Origin: Roseiarcus sp036489975
GTDB taxonomy: Bacteria; Pseudomonadota; Alphaproteobacteria; Rhizobiales; Beijerinckiaceae
DNA length: 64,000 bases
Assembly (NCBI GenBank): GCA_036489975.1
Contig: DASXES010000033.1
Location: 1 to 64,000, forward strand
Direction: 5' to 3'
Every line of letters starts with the position of its first letter. Position 1 is the first letter of the stretch. Positions 49,195 through 59,694 of the stretch are shown in pieces. Both the position numbers and the translations under genes were made by a program. The notes below the pieces were generated by a model. The model searched no databases, was not told the origin of the DNA, and was given only the letters and a program-made list of their open reading frames with translations.

Positions 49195-50178
49195 TTACGG
49201 ATCGCGGGGCCGGCCAAGCCAGACGGTCCCGGTCTTCGGATCGAAGATGACGTCGCTGAACAGGCGCAGGAACGAGGCGCCCAGCTGGGCTGCGGGCTCG
49301 GAAAAGTCAGCGATCCCGCCGCAGGCGTTGGCGGGCTTGACGATCAAATGAAATTCCCGGGTCGTGACGATCGGCTTCGCCTGTCCGTCTTCAATCACGA
49401 GCGGCGCGTTCTCGACTTGATAGACGGCGCGCCGCTCGCGCCCGTCGCAGGTCCAGACGTCGACGTCGTGAACCCGGTCAAGCTTGACCCCGCTCTTGAG
49501 CAGACGGCCGAACAAGGCCTGGTTGATGTCGATTGAATGCCCGTGCCGGGAATCCTCGTATCCTGTGTCGATTTGCGCCCATGCACGGACCTCTCCCAGG
49601 CGCAAAAAAGCGACCGGAACGTTGGGCAACCCTGCCTTGATCTTCGCGGGGTCGGAAGAGAAGAAGCCGTTCTGGTCGACTGGCGTCAGGCCGCTCGCCT
49701 CGAGCGTCTCAGGGCGGCAGGGCTCCCCGCCGAGATAGGCCGTGCTTTGGGTCAGTTGGACGGTAAAGCGGGACAGGAGATCATCGCCAATGACGCCGAG
49801 CTGTCCTTTTTCGGGTTGAAGGAGGAATTCGTAGCGGGCGAGGTGGAAATCCGCGCTCTTGATGCCCGGAAGCGAAATCGCCGCATGTCTGATCGACCCG
49901 TCCGAACCCGGGAAGGCCGCCGCCGACAGCGAACTCCGGGTCGCGCCATAGTCCAGCAGGAACGGACCTTTTATTCCATCGGCCGTGAGTTCCACGTAGG
50001 GAGACGAGCCGCCGGGGATGCTCACCCTCGCGTAAGGTTGGCCCCCGCACAGGGCCCTGGTCTCTCCGATATCCATGCCGAGGCAGAATATAAGAACGAC
50101 GGTCACCGCCAGCGAGAGCGAGACGGTCCTGACGGTCGCCACGCTCTTCGTTAGGATCGGCGTGGAAAGGCCTGTCAA
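49195..50178 (-). CDS. Membrane-anchored retropepsin-like aspartic protease homologue
   Basis: A 327-aa protein with an N-terminal signal anchor (SLSLAVTVVLIFCLGMDIG). The outer part has two aspartic-protease-like lobes. The first active-site loop is FLLDYGATRSSL, with DYGAT in place of the usual D-T-G. The second is AQIDTGYEDS with an ordinary DTG. The closing LGASFLRLFSDVIFDPKTG and VWLG is the typical flap/lobe end of retropepsin-like proteins. The changed first motif makes proteolytic activity uncertain. It is convergent with the desaturase gene and divergent from the EamA gene. Confidence 0.62.
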   Translation of the reverse strand: MTGLSTPILTKSVATVRTVSLSLAVTVVLIFCLGMDIGETRALCGGQPYARVSIPGGSSPYVELTADGIKGPFLLDYGATRSSLSAAAFPGSDGSIRHAAISLPGIKSADFHLARYEFLLQPEKGQLGVIGDDLLSRFTVQLTQSTAYLGGEPCRPETLEASGLTPVDQNGFFSSDPAKIKAGLPNVPVAFLRLGEVRAWAQIDTGYEDSRHGHSIDINQALFGRLLKSGVKLDRVHDVDVWTCDGRERRAVYQVENAPLVIEDGQAKPIVTTREFHLIVKPANACGGIADFSEPAAQLGASFLRLFSDVIFDPKTGTVWLGRPRDP

Positions 50179-50253
50179 GGACGCCCGCGCGGGTTTCGGC
50201 GTCTTGATGCCAGGCCAAAGCCTTCGTTCCTCAAAATCGAGGGATACTTGAGC

Positions 50254-51246
50254 ATGCCGCAGTTTGCCTCCACGATCAATTACCGGCTTGGCAGCCTCTA
50301 TTCAGTCATCACCGCGTTCCTGTACGCGACGCAAGAACCCTTTTCCTTTCCCGCCGCCAGGCATCTCAGCACGCTGCAGTTTGTGTGCCTGACCCAAATC
50401 TCTCTGCTCATATCCATTCCTCTGCTGACGGCCCGATCGGCCAGCCGCCGCGATTTCATCGCGCTCTTTCGCAAGCCCGCAAATTACGGCTATCTCGCTG
50501 TCATCTTCGCGATCGGCATGAGCGGCCTTCTTCTGTATAATCTGGGCCTCAGCCATGCTCATCCGATCATCATTTCCGCAATCCTGAATCTCTCGCCGTT
50601 CTGGGCCGCTCTGGTCGCGCTCATATTCTCGAGGGTGCCGATCCCGATTTCGCCGGCCACCTTCTTCGGCTGCTTCGCGGGCGCCTTCATCGGCGCCATG
50701 GCCGTCGCCTGGAGCCAGCTCAGCGGGACGAGTCAGTCGACATTCGACGGCCTGGCCGACAATTTCGTTCACGGCAGCTGGGTCTACGCCATTCCCGTTC
50801 CCCTCTGTTCCGCCCTGGGCGGGACGCTGGTGGGAAAATGGTTCGCCAAATACAACGAATCGGCGGCGATCGCGGCCAATTTCCTGTTCGCGAACGTCAT
50901 CCTGATTCCCTCCTCCCTCGTCATTCTGTATTTGCGGAACGAGCTCAATTTCGATCAGCTGCAGGCGATCGTCCTGATGATTGTCGGCACCATCCTGGCC
51001 TCATCGGTTGGACGCGTTTTCTACCAGATCTCACTGACCGTCACCGGCGGCGACAACGGTTTCGTCGCGATGTTCTGGAACCTGGTCCCGGCGCTGACGG
51101 CGGTGGTGTCGCTCATCCTGTCGCGGTGGATCGCAGATGAGCATTTCGCTATCAACCCGACGTTTCTCGTCGGGTCGTTGGTGATCGCCTCGGCGCTGCT
51201 CTTGTTTTCGCTCGAGTCCTGGCGACGGCCCGCCCGACGGAGCTGA
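50254..51246 (+). CDS. EamA/DMT family transporter
   Basis: A 330-aa membrane protein with about ten helices in two EamA-type halves. Recognised stretches are YSVITAFLYATQEPFSFPAARHL, GMSGLLLYNLGLSHAHPIIISA and LNLSPFWAALVALIFSRVPI, and in the second half VMIVGTILASSVGRVFYQISL-like sequence with FVAMFWNLVPALTAVVSLIL. The family exports metabolites or amino acids; the substrate is unknown. GAGGG at 50239-50243 favours ATG 50254 over the TTG two codons upstream. Confidence 0.83.
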   Translation: MPQFASTINYRLGSLYSVITAFLYATQEPFSFPAARHLSTLQFVCLTQISLLISIPLLTARSASRRDFIALFRKPANYGYLAVIFAIGMSGLLLYNLGLSHAHPIIISAILNLSPFWAALVALIFSRVPIPISPATFFGCFAGAFIGAMAVAWSQLSGTSQSTFDGLADNFVHGSWVYAIPVPLCSALGGTLVGKWFAKYNESAAIAANFLFANVILIPSSLVILYLRNELNFDQLQAIVLMIVGTILASSVGRVFYQISLTVTGGDNGFVAMFWNLVPALTAVVSLILSRWIADEHFAINPTFLVGSLVIASALLLFSLESWRRPARRS

Positions 51247-51274
51247 AGCTTTTAAGACTGATTCAATTTGTCGG

Positions 51275-51652
51275 TCAGGTCAAATTAAGAAAGACATGCT
51301 CTTTACCTAAAAAAAACTCCAGATTTGGCAGGTCGAGAAATGTCTTTTCGTGTTCGACGATCTCGACAGCCGCCAGCTTTCCGGCTTCCGACTGTGAAGC
51401 CGCAGCGATGTCTTCGACACTGTCCCAGCAGATTTCCGCAATGCCGTCGAATTTTGCGACGAGGCCGCCGCGATGATTGACGATTGCCGCCAGCGCTTGC
51501 GGCTCGCCGGGATGTATCTGGGTATAGCGTTTGATACGCCGCGCGGGCGCGTTCTTCCTTACGAGTGGACCATGCTCCTCAAGCCAGTAGCGGAGGAATT
51601 CGGCCGTGGTCAGATGCGGCAATTTTTTCATAAACACCAAAAGTCTGATCAT
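51275..51652 (-). CDS. EthD domain-containing protein
   Basis: A 125-aa dimeric alpha-beta barrel protein of the EthD group. The typical start MIRLLVFMKKLPHLTTAEFL, with YWLEEHGPLVRKNAPA, includes the conserved histidine. The C-terminal half carries FDGIAEICWDSVEDIAAASQS and VEHEKTFLDLPN. Members are small ligand or heme-related accessory enzymes; the exact role is unknown. It lies 31 bp after the periplasmic binding protein gene on the same strand, so the two are probably cotranscribed. Confidence 0.8.
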   Translation of the reverse strand: MIRLLVFMKKLPHLTTAEFLRYWLEEHGPLVRKNAPARRIKRYTQIHPGEPQALAAIVNHRGGLVAKFDGIAEICWDSVEDIAAASQSEAGKLAAVEIVEHEKTFLDLPNLEFFLGKEHVFLNLT

Positions 51653-51683
51653 TCCGGCCTCCGACGCGCGAACGGCATTGCTG

Positions 51684-52904
51684 TTACTTCTTGACCAGGG
51701 GACACTCACTCTCGGAGAGGGGTCGAAACGCGTCCATCTGACTGACTGTGCCTATTGGCTTCATGTAGTCCCACGGATACTTACTCTCGGCAGGGCTCTT
51801 CACTTGATATAAAGTAATATCATAGGTGACACGGCCGTCTGCCCGGACCGAACCTACGCGACCGAAATAGTCGACCGGCATCGAGCGCATCTTCTCATTC
51901 ACAGCTTCGGTATCGTCAGTGCCCGCGGCTTGGACGGCCTTCAGATAGTGCATGGTCGCCGCGTAGGCAGTCGCCTGGGAATTTGTCGGCATCTTCTTCA
52001 TCACGGCGAAAAACCGCTTTGCAAAAGCGCGCGTCTGCTCATTGTCGTCCCAGTAAAAGCCCGACGGCAAAACTAGACCTTGCGCGATGTCGAGCCCGAT
52101 CGCGTCGATATCGGTAACAAAAGCCGAAAACACCAAAAGTTTTTTCCCGCCGGCGATGATATTAAACTCTTGGGCTTGCTTCGCCGCATTCATCGTATCG
52201 AGGCCGACATTGGCAAGGGCTATATCGTCTGCGCCGGATGCTTGCGCCTGAAGCAGGTAGGACGACATGTCGGCGCTGCCCAACGGGTGGCGAACCGAAC
52301 CGACGATATCGCCGCCGGTCTCCTTCACCATTCGCTCGCCGTCCTTCAGCATCGCCAAGCCATAAGCGTTGTCGACCGTGATGAAGAACCATTTGTTGCC
52401 CTTGACTGGACTCGATGCTTTGATGACTGACGATGTAAGCGTGTAACTATCCTCAAGCCATTGGCTTGCGTAAGGTGAACAGGATTTTCCGGTCAGTTCA
52501 GTCGTTGAAGCGCCGGTGACCATCACGGTCTTCTTTTTGGAATTGGCAAGCCCCTGCACGGCGAGGGCCACCGGCGACAACGTCAGGCTTAGGAACGCGT
52601 CGACGTGTTCGACGTCGATCCAGTGACGGGCGATGTTCATCGCAACATCAGGCTTGTTCTGGTGGTTGGCATGAATGATCTCGATCGGTTTGCCGAGCAC
52701 CTTTCCGCCAAAGTCTTCGACGGCCATCTTGGCCGCCAGAATCGTGCCAAGCCCACCTGCATCGGCGAATGGGCCGCTCTCGTCGCCGAGAACGCCAATC
52801 TTTACGACGTCGTCCGACACTTGCGCGCGCGACGGAGTCACACCCAGCGTCATGGCGATGGCCGCCGCGAGAAATAACTGCGGAATCGATCCCGGCCTGA
52901 ACAT
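51684..52904 (-). CDS. Branched-chain amino acid-type ABC transporter substrate-binding protein
   Basis: A 406-aa periplasmic binding protein of the LivK/type I family. The signal peptide MFRPGSIPQLFLAAAIAMTL ends near PSRA. The ligand fold shows VVKIGVLGDESGPFADAGG, AKMAVEDFGGKVLGKPIEII, then KWFFITVDNAYGLAMLKDGE and VMKKMPTNSQATAYAATMHYLKAV. Despite the name the ligand may be an aromatic or other organic acid. No permease or ATPase adjoins, so it is an orphan; the EthD protein gene follows. ATG 52904 is the likely start; the frame continues upstream through the tRNA-Thr gene. Confidence 0.87.
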   Translation of the reverse strand: MFRPGSIPQLFLAAAIAMTLGVTPSRAQVSDDVVKIGVLGDESGPFADAGGLGTILAAKMAVEDFGGKVLGKPIEIIHANHQNKPDVAMNIARHWIDVEHVDAFLSLTLSPVALAVQGLANSKKKTVMVTGASTTELTGKSCSPYASQWLEDSYTLTSSVIKASSPVKGNKWFFITVDNAYGLAMLKDGERMVKETGGDIVGSVRHPLGSADMSSYLLQAQASGADDIALANVGLDTMNAAKQAQEFNIIAGGKKLLVFSAFVTDIDAIGLDIAQGLVLPSGFYWDDNEQTRAFAKRFFAVMKKMPTNSQATAYAATMHYLKAVQAAGTDDTEAVNEKMRSMPVDYFGRVGSVRADGRVTYDITLYQVKSPAESKYPWDYMKPIGTVSQMDAFRPLSESECPLVKK

Positions 52905-52963
52905 CTTCACTCCCCCGCGAATCCGAACGTGTGAACTGAACCGTCCCTTTTTAAGGTTCGAAA

Positions 52964-53038
<75 letters not shown>

Positions 53039-53348
53039 ATCCGAGGCTCGCGGCCCAAGAGACGTCGGGCTTCCTGCCACAGCAGGCTGGCCAAGGCAAG
53101 GCGGCGGAACGCTGGCCGTCCCCAGGCCGGCGCCTCGCGCCGAGGTTCGATGCGGACCGGTCGATTGAGAGTTTTCGCGATAGAATGGCGACGAGACGGC
53201 CTGACAGTTTGGAGGGCGCCTCGAAACGGTTCCGTCGCATCGGGCCCAAGTGGCGCCCGTCCGATTGACGCGTTAGATCGGCAAGGACGATTGCATCGCC
53301 AAAGGGCCCGCCTAAACATGCGGGCGCGCCGACGCGGGAGAAATGGAC
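53039..53348. other. Intergenic region between tRNA-Thr and the reductase gene
   Basis: About 310 bp separate the divergent tRNA-Thr and tartronate semialdehyde reductase genes. No supported gene, repeat or clear promoter hexamers are visible; both promoters must lie here. The GGGAG at about 53336-53340 serves the reductase. Confidence 0.45.
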
Positions 53349-54248
53349 ATGGCAAAGATCGGGTTCATCGGCCTAGGGATCATGGGAAAACCGATGGCGG
53401 CCAACCTTCTCGCCGGCGGCCACGAGCTCTTCGTTCACACCCGCCGCGCTCCGCCCAAAGAGCTGATCGACAAGGGCGCGGTCGCGTGCGGCAGCGGCAA
53501 GGAAGTCGCCGAGAAGGCCGAGCTGATTATCACCATGGTCCCCGATACGCCCGACGTCGAGGCGGTGCTGTTCGGCCCCGGAGGCGTCGCGGAGGGGCTG
53601 TCGAAGGGCAAGACGGTCGTCGACATGAGCTCGATCTCGCCGATCGCCACCAAGGAATTCGCCAAGAAGATCAACGACCTCGGCTGCGACTATCTCGACG
53701 CGCCGGTGTCCGGGGGCGAGGTCGGCGCCAAGGCGGCGAGCCTCACGATCATGGTCGGCGGGCCGGAGGCCGCGTTCGAGAAGGTGAAGCCGATCTTCGC
53801 CCTCATGGGCAAGAACATCACCCTTGTCGGCGCCAATGGCGACGGACAGACCACCAAGGTCGCCAACCAGATCATCGTCGCGCTCACGATCGAGGCGGTC
53901 GGTGAGGCGCTTGTCTTCGCCTCCAAGGCGGGCGCCGACCCGGCCCGCGTGCGCCAGGCCTTGATGGGCGGCTTCGCCGCATCCCGCATCCTCGAGGTTC
54001 ACGGCGAACGCATGATCAAGCGCAATTTCGAGCCCGGCTTCCGCATCGCGCTGCATCAGAAGGACCTGAACCTCGCGCTCCAGGGCGCGCGCGCCCTCGG
54101 CGTCAGCCTGCCGAATACGGCGACGAGCCAGGAACTGTTCAACGCCGCGGTCGCCGCCGGCGGCGCGGCCTGGGACCATTCCGGCATGGCGCGTGTGCTC
54201 GAGGGACTCGCCTGCCACGAGATCGGCCAAGGAAAGCCCCCGGCCTGA
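53349..54248 (+). CDS. garR: 2-hydroxy-3-oxopropionate reductase (tartronate semialdehyde reductase)
   Basis: A 299-aa beta-hydroxyacid dehydrogenase that reduces tartronate semialdehyde to D-glycerate. The Rossmann loop is KIGFIGLGIMGKPMAANL, the substrate loop YLDAPVSGGEVGAKAASL, the catalytic Lys in TTKVANQIIVALTIEAVGEAL, and the C-terminal FEPGFRIALHQKDLNLAL is typical of GarR/GlxR. The downstream glycerate 2-kinase and glycolate oxidase genes support this substrate. The GGGAG at 53336-53340 is best spaced for ATG 53349; ATG 53343 is also in frame. Confidence 0.9.
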   Translation: MAKIGFIGLGIMGKPMAANLLAGGHELFVHTRRAPPKELIDKGAVACGSGKEVAEKAELIITMVPDTPDVEAVLFGPGGVAEGLSKGKTVVDMSSISPIATKEFAKKINDLGCDYLDAPVSGGEVGAKAASLTIMVGGPEAAFEKVKPIFALMGKNITLVGANGDGQTTKVANQIIVALTIEAVGEALVFASKAGADPARVRQALMGGFAASRILEVHGERMIKRNFEPGFRIALHQKDLNLALQGARALGVSLPNTATSQELFNAAVAAGGAAWDHSGMARVLEGLACHEIGQGKPPA

Positions 54249-54280
54249 GGCTCACGAGACCGGCGACGAGAGCGGCCCCC

Positions 54281-55552
54281 ATGAACGAGCGGCAATTGCT
54301 GCGGGACATGTTCGACGCGGCGATCGCCGCGGCCTCGCCTGACAAGGCCGTCCCCGCAAACCTTCCTCCGCCGCCGAAAGGGCGCACGGTCGTCGTCGGC
54401 GCCGGCAAGGCCGCGGCGTCGATGGCCCGCGCGGTCGAAGCCCATTGGCCGGCCGACAAGCCGCTCTCCGGCCTGGTCGTCACGCGCTACGGCCACGGCG
54501 TCGGCGCGCTCAAGCGGATCGAGGTGGTCGAGGCCGCCCATCCCGTTCCGGACGCGGCGGGACAGAAGGCCGCTGGCCGGATCCTTGAGTTCGTCAAAGG
54601 CCTCGGCCCCGACGACCTCGCGCTCTGCCTGATATCGGGCGGCGGCTCCGCCCTGCTGTCGGCGCCGGCGCCTGGAATCACGTTGGACGACAAGCAGGCC
54701 CTGAACAGGGCGCTGCTCAGAAGCGGCGCGAGCATCGATGAGATCAATTGTGTCCGCAAGCATTTGTCCGCGATCAAAGGCGGGCGCCTCGCGGTCGCCG
54801 CCGCGCCCGCCAGTATCGTCTCGCTCATCATCTCCGACGTGCCGGGCGACGATCCGTCGGTGATTGCTTCGGGTCCCACGACGCCCGATGCGACGACGCT
54901 CGCCGACGCCAGGGCGGTCCTCGAGCGCTACGGCATCGTCGCGCCTCCATCGGTCGTGGCGCTTCTCGATGACGCCAAGTCGGAAACGCCAAAGCCCGGC
55001 GACCCAGCCTTCGCCCGGACCGAGACGCGCATCATCGCCGCTCCGCAGGCTTCGCTCGAGGCTGCGGCTGGGATCGCGGCCAAAGCCGGCTATCGCCCGC
55101 TCATCCTCGGCGACGCGATCGAGGGCGAGGCGCGCGAGGTGGGCAAGGTGATGGCCGGAATCGCGCGTCAGGCCGCCGTGCATGGCCAGCCTGCGCCAAC
55201 TCCCTGCGTCCTCATCTCCGGAGGGGAAACGACGGTAACGGTCGGGGGCGGGGGCAGGGGAGGGCGGAACGTGGAATTCCTGCTGTCGCTCGCGGTCGCA
55301 CTCGACGGTCGTGCTGGAATCTTCGCCATCGCCGGCGACACCGACGGCACGGACGGCGCCGAGGAGGTCGCGGGCGCGATCGTGAGCCCCGACAGTCTCG
55401 CGCGGGCGAAGCGCCTCGATCTCGACGCCAGGGCTTTGCTCGCCGACAACGACGCGCACCGCTTTTTCCGAGTCCTCGGCGATCAGGTCGTGACCGGGCC
55501 GACGCTGACCAATGTCAACGACTTCCGCGCCGTGCTCGTCAATTTTGAATGA
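54281..55552 (+). CDS. gckA: Glycerate 2-kinase (MOFRL family)
   Basis: A 423-aa type-2 glycerate kinase that phosphorylates D-glycerate to 2-phosphoglycerate. Motifs are VVVGAGKAAASMARAVEAHW, VVEAAHPVPDAAGQKAAG, LCLISGGGSALLSAPAPGIT, SGASIDEINCVRKHLSAIKGG, LIISDVPGDDPSVIASGPT and the C-terminal MOFRL stretch ISGGETTVTVGGGGRGGRN with FAIAGDTDGTDG. In methylotrophs this enzyme (GckA) serves the serine cycle; elsewhere it is called TtuD. The gene lies 32 bp after garR and 66 bp before glcD, clearly in one operon. Confidence 0.92.
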   Translation: MNERQLLRDMFDAAIAAASPDKAVPANLPPPPKGRTVVVGAGKAAASMARAVEAHWPADKPLSGLVVTRYGHGVGALKRIEVVEAAHPVPDAAGQKAAGRILEFVKGLGPDDLALCLISGGGSALLSAPAPGITLDDKQALNRALLRSGASIDEINCVRKHLSAIKGGRLAVAAAPASIVSLIISDVPGDDPSVIASGPTTPDATTLADARAVLERYGIVAPPSVVALLDDAKSETPKPGDPAFARTETRIIAAPQASLEAAAGIAAKAGYRPLILGDAIEGEAREVGKVMAGIARQAAVHGQPAPTPCVLISGGETTVTVGGGGRGGRNVEFLLSLAVALDGRAGIFAIAGDTDGTDGAEEVAGAIVSPDSLARAKRLDLDARALLADNDAHRFFRVLGDQVVTGPTLTNVNDFRAVLVNFE

Positions 55553-55618
55553 GCGCTTGCTTCGGGACGGCCCGACAGTATCTGTTCCTGTGATGGTTTT
55601 AGTCCCTGGAGGCGCGCC

Positions 55619-57109
<1,491 letters not shown>

Positions 57110-57126
57110 GGCGGGCGGACCCCACC

Positions 57127-58347
57127 ATGTCATTGCTGCAGCCCTCGGACGCAGAGCAGATCGCGGAGATGATCGCCTGGGTCGTCCAGGAAGGCGATTC
57201 GCTCGAAATCGTCGGAGGCGGGACGAAACGCGCGCTCGGTCGTCCGATGAAGACCGATCATGTCCTCGACGTTTCGCGGCTTGCGGGAATCGTCGCCTAC
57301 GAGCCTGCCGAGCTTGTGCTGACCGCGAGGCCCGGAGAGCCGCTCGCCTCGATCAACGCCGACCTCAGGCAGAACCGGCAGATGCTGGCCTTCGAGCCGC
57401 CGGACTGGCGTGCGCTGCTGGGTGCGGAGGGCGCGGAGACGCTGGGTGGCGTGATCGCCTGCAACATGGCGGGCTCGCGGCGCGTGCGGGCTGGCTCGGC
57501 CCGCGACTATGTGCTCGGCTTTTCCGCGGTGAATGGCTTCGGCGAGATCTGGAAGGCCGGCGGCAAGGTAGTCAAGAACGTCACCGGCTATGACATGTGC
57601 AAGCTGCAGACGGGCGCCTATGGCACATTGTCGGCGCTGACCGAGCTCACGCTCAAGGTCATGCCAAGGCCTGAGGCCGCATGCACGATCGTCTTGCGCG
57701 GGCTTGGCGAGGAGGCCGCGATCCCTTTGCTGGCGCAAGCGCTCAATTCGCCGTTCGAGGTCTCCGGCGCGGCGCATTTGCCGAGCCTCGCGGCGCGCCG
57801 CTCGAGGATCGGCGCCGTGACGGCGGGGGCCGGCGCCGCGACCGCGCTGCGGCTCGAAGGTCCGCGCCCGTCCGTCGCCTATCGCGCGGGCGCGCTCGAA
57901 TCCCTGGTCGGGCGCGGCGTGCGTCTCAACGAGACGCAGACGGAAGCGTTCTGGTCGGACGTCGGCGCCGTTCAGCCCTTTCTCGCGCCAGGATCGCGCG
58001 TCGTCTGGCGACTCTGTCCGACACCGAGCCAGGCGCCGTCCCTCGCCCGTTCGATTCGGTCCGCGATGCAATCGGCGGAATTCTATTTCGATTGGGGCGG
58101 CGGACTGATCTGGCTCAGCCTCGATCCCGGGGAAGCCGGGCCGGACGCCGGCGCGAACATCATTCGCCCCGCCGTGACATCGGCAGGCGGCCACGCCACG
58201 CTCGTCGTGGCGCCGGAGACCGTTCGCGCCGTGACGCCGGTGTTCGAGCCTATGAGCGGCGCGCTCGCTGCACTGACAGCGCGGGTGAAGAAGGGATTCG
58301 ACCCGCGCGGCGCCCTTAACCCCGGACGCATGCACGAAGGCTTCTGA
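57127..58347 (+). CDS. glcE: Glycolate oxidase FAD-binding subunit GlcE
   Basis: A 406-aa second flavin subunit of glycolate oxidase. Seen are LEIVGGGTKRALGRPMKTDH, YEPAELVLTARPGEPLASIN, LGGVIACNMAGSRRVRAGSA and VKNVTGYDMCKLQTGAYGT, and the C-terminal FDPRGALNPGRMHEGF. The ATG at 57127 (MSLLQPSDAEQIAEMI) gives the family start; the frame opens earlier inside glcD. Its TGA shares one base with the ATG of glcF, which indicates coupled translation. Confidence 0.93.
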   Translation: MSLLQPSDAEQIAEMIAWVVQEGDSLEIVGGGTKRALGRPMKTDHVLDVSRLAGIVAYEPAELVLTARPGEPLASINADLRQNRQMLAFEPPDWRALLGAEGAETLGGVIACNMAGSRRVRAGSARDYVLGFSAVNGFGEIWKAGGKVVKNVTGYDMCKLQTGAYGTLSALTELTLKVMPRPEAACTIVLRGLGEEAAIPLLAQALNSPFEVSGAAHLPSLAARRSRIGAVTAGAGAATALRLEGPRPSVAYRAGALESLVGRGVRLNETQTEAFWSDVGAVQPFLAPGSRVVWRLCPTPSQAPSLARSIRSAMQSAEFYFDWGGGLIWLSLDPGEAGPDAGANIIRPAVTSAGGHATLVVAPETVRAVTPVFEPMSGALAALTARVKKGFDPRGALNPGRMHEGF

Positions 58348-59630
58348 TGCAGACGAACTTCACCCCTGCCCAACTCGCCGATCCGGACACCAACACCTCC
58401 GAGAAGATCCTGCGCGCCTGCGTGCATTGCGGCTTCTGCACCGCGACCTGCCCGACCTACGTTCTGCTCGGCGACGAGCTCGACAGTCCCAGGGGTCGCA
58501 TTTATCTCATCAAGGAGATGCTGGAGAACGACCAGCCGGCCACGCCCGAGGTGGTCAAGCATATCGACCGCTGCCTCTCGTGCCTGTCGTGCATGACGAC
58601 CTGCCCTTCGGGCGTCAATTACATGCATCTCGTCGATCACGGGCGCCGCCATATCGAGAAGACGTTCAAGCGGCCGTGGTTCGACAGGACGTTGCGCCGC
58701 GCTTTCGGGATCGTGCTGCCAAACGCGCGCCTGTTCCGGGCGGCGATGTGGGCGGGGCGCCTCGGCGCGCCCTTCGCGCCGCTCATGCCCGAACGGCTCA
58801 CGGCGGCGCTCGCGCTCGTTCCCCGAAAGCTGCCGCCGCGTTCGCCTGTCGACCGGCCGCGGGTGTTCAAGAGCGAGGGGCAGCGGGTTCGCCGCGTCGC
58901 GCTACTGAGCGGCTGCGCGCAACAGGTGCTCGCGCCGCAGATCAACGAGGCGACGATCCGGCTCCTCACCCGCCATGGCTGCGAGGTCGTCGTGGCCGAA
59001 GGCGCCGGATGCTGCGGGGCGCTCACTCACCATCTCGGCCAGGACGCACAGGCTTACGCGCGCGCCAACGTTGTCGCCTGGACGAAAGAGATCGCGGGCG
59101 GCGGACTGGATGCGATCGTCATCAACGCATCCGGGTGCGGCACGATGGTCAAGGACTACGGGTTCATCTTCCGCAACGATCCCGAACTGGCCGAGACCGC
59201 AAAGGCCGTCTCATCGCTGACGCGGGACGTCACGGAGCTCATGAGCGAGATCGGACTGCAAACTCCGGTCAACCCGACGGGACAGCGCGTCGCCTACCAC
59301 AGCGCCTGCTCGCTGCAGCACGGGCAGCAGATCCGCGACGAGCCGAAGCGTCTGTTGAGGCAGGCGGGGTTTGTTGTGCTCGATCCGCCCGAAGGGCACC
59401 TCTGCTGCGGCTCGGCTGGCACCTATAATCTGCTGCAGCCCGAGATCGCGCGGAAGTTACGCGATAGAAAAGTCGCGAACATCGCTTCGACCGCGCCCGA
59501 TCTGATCGCCGCCGGCAATATCGGCTGCCTCACCCAGATCGCGAGCGGAACGAAGACGCCCGTCGTCCACACCGTCGAGCTTCTCGATTGGGCGACAGGC
59601 GGCCCGCGGCCGAGGGCGAGGCTGGCGTAA
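58347..59630 (+). CDS. glcF: Glycolate oxidase iron-sulfur subunit GlcF
   Basis: A 427-aa electron-transfer subunit of glycolate oxidase. Two [4Fe-4S] motifs are CVHCGFCTATCPTYVLLGDE and CLSCLSCMTTCPSGVNYMH in the first 100 residues. The two CCG domains follow, with ALLSGCAQQVLAPQINEATI, EGAGCCGALTHHLGQDAQA and YHSACSLQHGQQ then GHLCCGSAGTYNLLQPEIA. It passes electrons from the flavins to the quinone pool. It closes the garR-gckA-glcDEF run. Confidence 0.95.
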   Translation: MQTNFTPAQLADPDTNTSEKILRACVHCGFCTATCPTYVLLGDELDSPRGRIYLIKEMLENDQPATPEVVKHIDRCLSCLSCMTTCPSGVNYMHLVDHGRRHIEKTFKRPWFDRTLRRAFGIVLPNARLFRAAMWAGRLGAPFAPLMPERLTAALALVPRKLPPRSPVDRPRVFKSEGQRVRRVALLSGCAQQVLAPQINEATIRLLTRHGCEVVVAEGAGCCGALTHHLGQDAQAYARANVVAWTKEIAGGGLDAIVINASGCGTMVKDYGFIFRNDPELAETAKAVSSLTRDVTELMSEIGLQTPVNPTGQRVAYHSACSLQHGQQIRDEPKRLLRQAGFVVLDPPEGHLCCGSAGTYNLLQPEIARKLRDRKVANIASTAPDLIAAGNIGCLTQIASGTKTPVVHTVELLDWATGGPRPRARLA

Positions 59631-59655
59631 AGCGCGCTGCATCAAAACCGTCGGG

Positions 59656-59671
59656 GAACCGTTTTCGGTTC
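59656..59671. terminator. Hairpin between convergent glcF and coxF
   Basis: GAACCG (59656-59661) and CGGTTC (59666-59671) pair perfectly around TTTT. The position 25 bp past the glcF stop and 23 bp past the coxF stop suits a bidirectional terminator, although the stem is short. Confidence 0.4.
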
Positions 59672-59694
59672 GTTCCGCCAGAATGCGAAAGCCG

